Below, piece after piece: positions 5,259 through 7,651 of a stretch of DNA of 7,651 bases. The stretch's first letter is position 1; every line of letters starts with the position of its first letter. The position numbers and the translations under genes were made by a program. The stretch covers positions 1-7,651 of the forward strand of contig JAGNUJ010000072.1 in assembly GCA_017987055.1 (NCBI GenBank), written 5' to 3'. The stretch is from Giesbergeria sp. (GTDB lineage: Bacteria; Pseudomonadota; Gammaproteobacteria; Burkholderiales; Burkholderiaceae_C). The notes below the pieces were generated by a model. It was not told the DNA's origin. It ran no database searches and saw nothing but the letters and a program-made list of their open reading frames with translations.

Positions 5259-6439
5259 TCCGCAAACAGCTCGCGGCCAATCAGCATACGGCGAATTTCG
5301 CTGGTGCCAGCGCCAATTTCGTACAGTTTGGCATCGCGCCAGAGGCGGCCGAGCGGGTACTCGTTGATGTAGCCGTTGCCACCAAAAATTTGCACGCCCT
5401 CGCCGGCCATCCAAGTGGCTTTTTCGGCTGTCCACAAAATCACGCTGGCGCAGTCCTTGCGAACTTGGCGCACGTGGTCGCTGCCGAGCATGTCGAGGTT
5501 TTTGGCCACGGTGTAGGCAAACGAGCGCCCCGCCTGCAGCACGGTGTACATATCAGCCACCTTGCCTTGGATGAGTTGGAACTCGCCAATGCTTTGGCCA
5601 AACTGCTTGCGGTCGTGGATGTAAGGCAGCACGTTGTCCATCACCGATTGCATGATGCCCAGCGGGCCACCGGTCAGCACAGCGCGCTCGTAGTCCAAGC
5701 CGCTCATCAGCACTTTGGCGCCCATGTTCAGGCCACCCAAAATATTTTCTGCCGGCACTTCGACGTCTTGGAACACCAGCTCGCCCGTATGGCTGCCGCG
5801 CATACCGAGCTTGTCGAGCTTTTGCGCAACGGAAAAACCCGTCATGCCTTTTTCAATCAAGAAAGCGGTGACGCCGCGTGCGCCCAACTCTGGCTCGGTT
5901 TTGGCGTAAACCACCAGCGTGTCGGCGTCAGGGCCGTTGGTAATCCACATCTTGCTGCCGTTGAGCAGGTAGTAACCGCCCTTGTCTTCGGCCTTGAGCT
6001 TCATGCTGATGACGTCAGAGCCGGCACCGGGCTCGCTCATCGCCAGCGCGCCGACATGCTCACCGCTGATCAATTTGCTGAGGTATTTGGCTTTTTGCGC
6101 CGCATTGCCGTTGCGATTGATTTGGTTGACGCACAGGTTGCTGTGCGCGCCATACGACAAACCGACTGAGGCGCTAGCGCGCGAGATTTCTTCCATCGCC
6201 ACCATGTGCGCCAAGTAGCCCATGTCAGCGCCGCCATCTTCTTCTGGCACGGTAATGCCCAGCACGCCCAAGTCACCCATCTTGCGCCACAGGTCCATCG
6301 GAAATTGGTCCGAGTGGTCGATTTCTGCCGCACGCGGCGCAATTTCAGCCTGCGCAAAGTCGCGCACAGCATCGCGCAAAGCATCGATTTCTTCGCCCAA
6401 CTGGAAGTTCAGGCCCGGCATGTCGAGTGCAATACTCAT
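5249..6439 (-). CDS. liuA: isovaleryl-CoA dehydrogenase
   Basis: The 396-residue FAD enzyme oxidises isovaleryl-CoA to 3-methylcrotonyl-CoA in leucine degradation and gives electrons to electron transfer flavoprotein. Two features separate it from other acyl-CoA dehydrogenases. The catalytic Glu is on helix G in [14 protein letters not shown] (Glu251), as in human isovaleryl-CoA dehydrogenase. The usual C-terminal Glu position is Ala377 in [12 protein letters not shown]. The FAD/substrate motif [10 protein letters not shown] lies at 133-142 and [21 protein letters not shown] at 351-371. The open frame continues 26 codons upstream, but the ATG at 6439 is chosen because GGAG lies 7 nt before it and the upstream extension is hydrophobic and unlike the family. 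The gene follows the thioesterase by 43 nt and precedes can by 35 nt. Confidence 0.95.
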   Translation of the reverse strand: MSIALDMPGLNFQLGEEIDALRDAVRDFAQAEIAPRAAEIDHSDQFPMDLWRKMGDLGVLGITVPEEDGGADMGYLAHMVAMEEISRASASVGLSYGAHSNLCVNQINRNGNAAQKAKYLSKLISGEHVGALAMSEPGAGSDVISMKLKAEDKGGYYLLNGSKMWITNGPDADTLVVYAKTEPELGARGVTAFLIEKGMTGFSVAQKLDKLGMRGSHTGELVFQDVEVPAENILGGLNMGAKVLMSGLDYERAVLTGGPLGIMQSVMDNVLPYIHDRKQFGQSIGEFQLIQGKVADMYTVLQAGRSFAYTVAKNLDMLGSDHVRQVRKDCASVILWTAEKATWMAGEGVQIFGGNGYINEYPLGRLWRDAKLYEIGAGTSEIRRMLIGRELFAETC

Positions 6440-6482
6440 GGAGAATCTCCGAATAAAAATAGGGAAAAAAGAAAAAAATGGA

Positions 6483-6956
6483 CTAACTACGTGGACGCAC
6501 GTCAGCCCGCCCTGCAATGGCCATCAGCGTGCAACCCATAGTGGCGATGAGTTTTTCGCCGCCACCGTGCAATGCATAAGCGCGACCTTCGCAAACGGTA
6601 ATCGTGCGGCCGGGCTTGAGTACGCGGCCTTCCATGCGAAAGCGCTCACCTTGGGCGGGTGCCAGCAAGTTGATTTTGAATTCGATGGTCAAGACTTCAG
6701 CTTCAGGCACCATCAGCGTGAAGGCGGCATAGCCACAAGCCGAATCCAGCGCAGCAGAAACCACGCCGGCATGTAAAAAGCCATGTTGTTGGGTCAATTC
6801 TTTTGCCCAAGCCAATTCGATATCAACTGCTCCGGGAGCGATCAAGCCCAGCTGTGCACCCATGTGGTGCATAACGCCTTGCAAGGCAAAACTCTCGCGA
6901 ACCCGCTGCTCGTACAACGGATTTCGAGGCTCAAATGGCGGCATAGTCACACCCAT
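6483..6956 (-). CDS. PaaI-family hotdog-fold thioesterase
   Basis: The 157-residue single hotdog domain carries the PaaI-type motif [21 protein letters not shown] (58-78), with His62/Gly64 and a likely catalytic Asp71. The following strands [34 protein letters not shown] are typical of the family. Such enzymes hydrolyse acyl-CoA thioesters and often relieve build-up of dead-end CoA esters. Here the plausible targets are short branched acyl-CoAs of the leucine route, which is inference from context. It is the first gene downstream of the LiuR operator and promoter; GGAG lies 7 nt before the chosen ATG. A second in-frame Met (codon 5) lacks an equally well placed ribosome binding site. Confidence 0.85.
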   Translation of the reverse strand: MGVTMPPFEPRNPLYEQRVRESFALQGVMHHMGAQLGLIAPGAVDIELAWAKELTQQHGFLHAGVVSAALDSACGYAAFTLMVPEAEVLTIEFKINLLAPAQGERFRMEGRVLKPGRTITVCEGRAYALHGGGEKLIATMGCTLMAIAGRADVRPRS

Positions 6957-6969
6957 TGCATGTCTCCAT

Positions 6970-6992
6970 ATTACGTTTACGTAAGCGTCAAT
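6970..6992. promoter_or_regulatory. putative LiuR operator O1 upstream of the catabolic genes
   Basis: The core ACGTTTACGTAAGCGT (6973-6988) is an imperfect palindrome around TTACGTAA. It is closely matched by the sequence upstream of liuR (7418-7433). The shared block covers AT(T/A)ACGTTTACGT followed by (A/T)(A/C)(G/A)CGTCAAT. It overlaps the last base of the liuR stop codon and lies on the predicted start site of the thioesterase-liuA transcript, so binding would repress. ACGT-rich operators are what I recall for LiuR-type regulators, without exact recall of the consensus. Confidence 0.65.
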
Positions 6993-7020
6993 TATGATTG
7001 ATTTTTCTCTAGTTTGGCAA
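6991..7020 (-). promoter_or_regulatory. predicted sigma-70 promoter of the thioesterase-liuA-can-thiolase operon
   Basis: TTGCCA (7020-7015) and CATAAT (6996-6991) are separated by 18 bp on the minus strand; each matches the sigma-70 consensus at five of six positions. It lies in the 3' end of liuR, so the catabolic operon can be transcribed independently of liuR. The predicted start near 6984 lies inside operator O1. Confidence 0.5.
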
Positions 7021-7390
7021 GCAACTGGAGCGCCTCTTCTTCATGCTCTCGCAGTTCATCCAAATTGGCTTCTAAATCAGCCATTTGTTCTTCGAGCTGG
7101 CGGCGATGCTCGGCAATCACCAGTAAAAATTTATGCAACTGCACACCAGTATCGCGCGGGCTATCGTACAAATCGATGATTTCTTTGGCTTCGGTAAGTG
7201 ATAAACCGAGCCGTTTGGCACGCAGCGTTAATTTCAAACGGGTGCGATCACGGGCGCTATAAGTGCGGTTGCGCCCGCCAGGACCAGTGCGCTCAGGCTG
7301 CAACAAGCCCATATCCTCATAAAACCGCATAGCACGGGTCGTGAGGTCAAATTCTTTGGCGAGATCGCTGATGGTGTAATTGGTGGCCAT
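6992..7390 (-). CDS. liuR: MerR-family transcriptional regulator, LiuR type
   Basis: The 132-residue regulator has the MerR winged-helix DNA-binding domain: YTISDLAKEFDLTTRAMRFYEDMGLL (5-30) and the wing RNRTYSARDRTRLKLTLRAKRLGLSL (40-65). EIIDLYD (70-76) is followed by a long heptad-rich C-terminal coiled coil (about 85-130) for dimerisation. It contains no cysteine, so it is not a metal or redox sensor of the MerR/SoxR kind. Its sequence and position next to isovaleryl-CoA dehydrogenase identify it as LiuR, the regulator of branched-chain amino acid catabolism described by comparative genomics in proteobacteria. Related operators lie upstream of itself and of the catabolic operon, so it probably autoregulates; the inducer is presumably a branched acyl-CoA intermediate. 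The Shine-Dalgarno before the ATG is weak. The stop codon abuts operator O1. Confidence 0.9.
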   Translation of the reverse strand: MATNYTISDLAKEFDLTTRAMRFYEDMGLLQPERTGPGGRNRTYSARDRTRLKLTLRAKRLGLSLTEAKEIIDLYDSPRDTGVQLHKFLLVIAEHRRQLEEQMADLEANLDELREHEEEALQLLAKLEKNQS

Positions 7391-7414
7391 TGTCTAAAAA
7401 TCTCAGCAAGCTGG

Positions 7415-7437
7415 ATAACGTTTACGTTCACGTCAAT
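7415..7437. promoter_or_regulatory. putative LiuR operator O2 (autoregulation)
   Basis: The core ACGTTTACGTTCACGT (7418-7433) matches operator O1 at 13 of 16 positions, and the flanking AT(A)…CAAT is conserved too. It sits 25 nt upstream of the liuR start codon, over the predicted transcription start of liuR. Confidence 0.6.
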
Positions 7438-7464
7438 CGTAACTGATTCAATCCATACTGTAGA
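7436..7464 (-). promoter_or_regulatory. weak predicted promoter of liuR
   Basis: TCTACA (7464-7459) and TACGAT (7441-7436) are spaced by 17 bp on the minus strand; each matches consensus at only four positions. The main support is geometry: this -10 sits at exactly the same distance from operator O2 as the stronger CATAAT box does from operator O1. Confidence 0.3.
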
Positions 7465-7543
7465 GAGTACAAACCACTAAAAGTACATACCGTTAACACA
7501 GCATATTTAGCAAAGCTATTATCTCAGCCCCCAAACGCACAAA

Positions 7544-7569
7544 AGCCCCCCTCATTGCTGAGGGGGGCT
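7544..7569 (-). terminator. intrinsic terminator of the rRNA operon
   Basis: AGCCCCCCTCA (7544-7554) and TGAGGGGGGCT (7559-7569) form a perfect 11-bp GC-rich stem with a 4-nt loop. On the minus strand the stem is followed by TTTTGTG. It lies 16 nt after the 5S rRNA 3' end and separates the rrn operon from liuR. Confidence 0.9.
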
Positions 7570-7585
7570 ATTGTGGGCTATTAAG

Positions 7586-7651
7586 AGCCTGACGATGACC
7601 TACTTTCACACGGGAACCCGCACTATCATCGGCGCTAAGTCGTTTCACTGT
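7586..7651 (-). rRNA. rrf: 5S ribosomal RNA, 3' part (cut by window edge)
   Basis: Read on the minus strand, the last 66 nt match the 3' half of a Burkholderiales 5S rRNA: CAGUGAAACGACUUAGCGCC, then GAUGAUAGUGCGGGUUCCCG and UGUGAAAGUAGGUCAUCGUC ending AGGCU. About 50 nt of the 5' half lie beyond the window. The strong terminator directly downstream marks this as the end of an rRNA operon. Confidence 0.93.

Noticed and set aside
4449..5372. Plus-strand open frame of 307 codons opposite can and parts of its neighbours
   Set aside because: It spans two intergenic gaps of well-defined minus-strand genes and shows no motif; a compositional shadow.
6440..6502. ACGTG/CACGT hairpin at the thioesterase 3' end followed by a T-rich gap, as a terminator before liuA
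   Set aside because: The stem is 5 bp and the T-run begins about 9 nt later, so termination is unlikely; the gap is just a T-rich linker with the liuA ribosome binding site.
6968..6991. TTGACG (6991-6986) plus TAATAT (6973-6968) as the promoter of the thioesterase operon
   Set aside because: The spacer is only 12 bp, too short for sigma-70; TTGCCA/CATAAT with 18 bp fits better.
1..7651. CRISPR array, transposase, integrase, phage or toxin-antitoxin genes
   Set aside because: No evenly spaced direct repeats and no such protein motifs in any frame; only metabolic, regulatory and ribosomal genes are supported.

Overview
The window reads as a chromosomal segment of a betaproteobacterium, most likely family Comamonadaceae (order Burkholderiales). 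The evidence is a 5S rRNA 3' end of Burkholderiales type at the right edge, an L13 N-terminus beginning MKTFSAKPAEV at the left edge, a LiuR-type leucine/isovalerate gene order, and short intergenic repeats built on TAGCTG/TAGCGC cores that I recall as common in Comamonadaceae. Every gene found is on the minus strand, so transcription runs from right to left.

In transcription order, the right edge holds the last ~66 nt of a 5S rRNA gene (end of an rrn operon) and its strong intrinsic terminator. Then come a MerR-family regulator (liuR) with an operator over its promoter, and a second copy of the operator over a promoter that starts the catabolic cluster. That cluster holds a PaaI-type hotdog thioesterase, isovaleryl-CoA dehydrogenase (liuA), a beta-class carbonic anhydrase (can) and a thiolase II acetyl-CoA acetyltransferase, with gaps of 30-45 nt. 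After a small intergenic repeat follow a CsgA/C-factor-like short-chain dehydrogenase and a second acyl-CoA dehydrogenase of the standard catalytic type. The run ends at a perfect 17-bp inverted repeat that looks like a bidirectional terminator.

Beyond this lies a ~300-codon C-terminal remnant of a TtrA-like molybdopterin oxidoreductase, with no N-terminal half and no ribosome binding site. A nested inverted repeat/terminator follows. Then come the promoter, a structured ~165-nt leader and the first 15 codons of rplM (ribosomal protein L13).

The genes form a coherent leucine/branched-chain acyl-CoA unit. LiuA makes 3-methylcrotonyl-CoA. The carbonic anhydrase can supply bicarbonate for its carboxylation, and the thiolase cleaves the final acetoacetyl-CoA. 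The carboxylase (liuB/liuD), hydratase (liuC) and lyase (liuE) genes are not here and must lie elsewhere if the pathway is complete.

I see no CRISPR array, prophage, transposase or obviously novel system. The observations most worth a check are the putative rplM leader structure, the paired LiuR operators with identical promoter geometry, the hairpin whose loop is exactly the liuA stop codon, the three-copy intergenic repeat family (one copy supplies a ribosome binding site), and the ttrA-like fragment whose edge coincides with a terminator hairpin.
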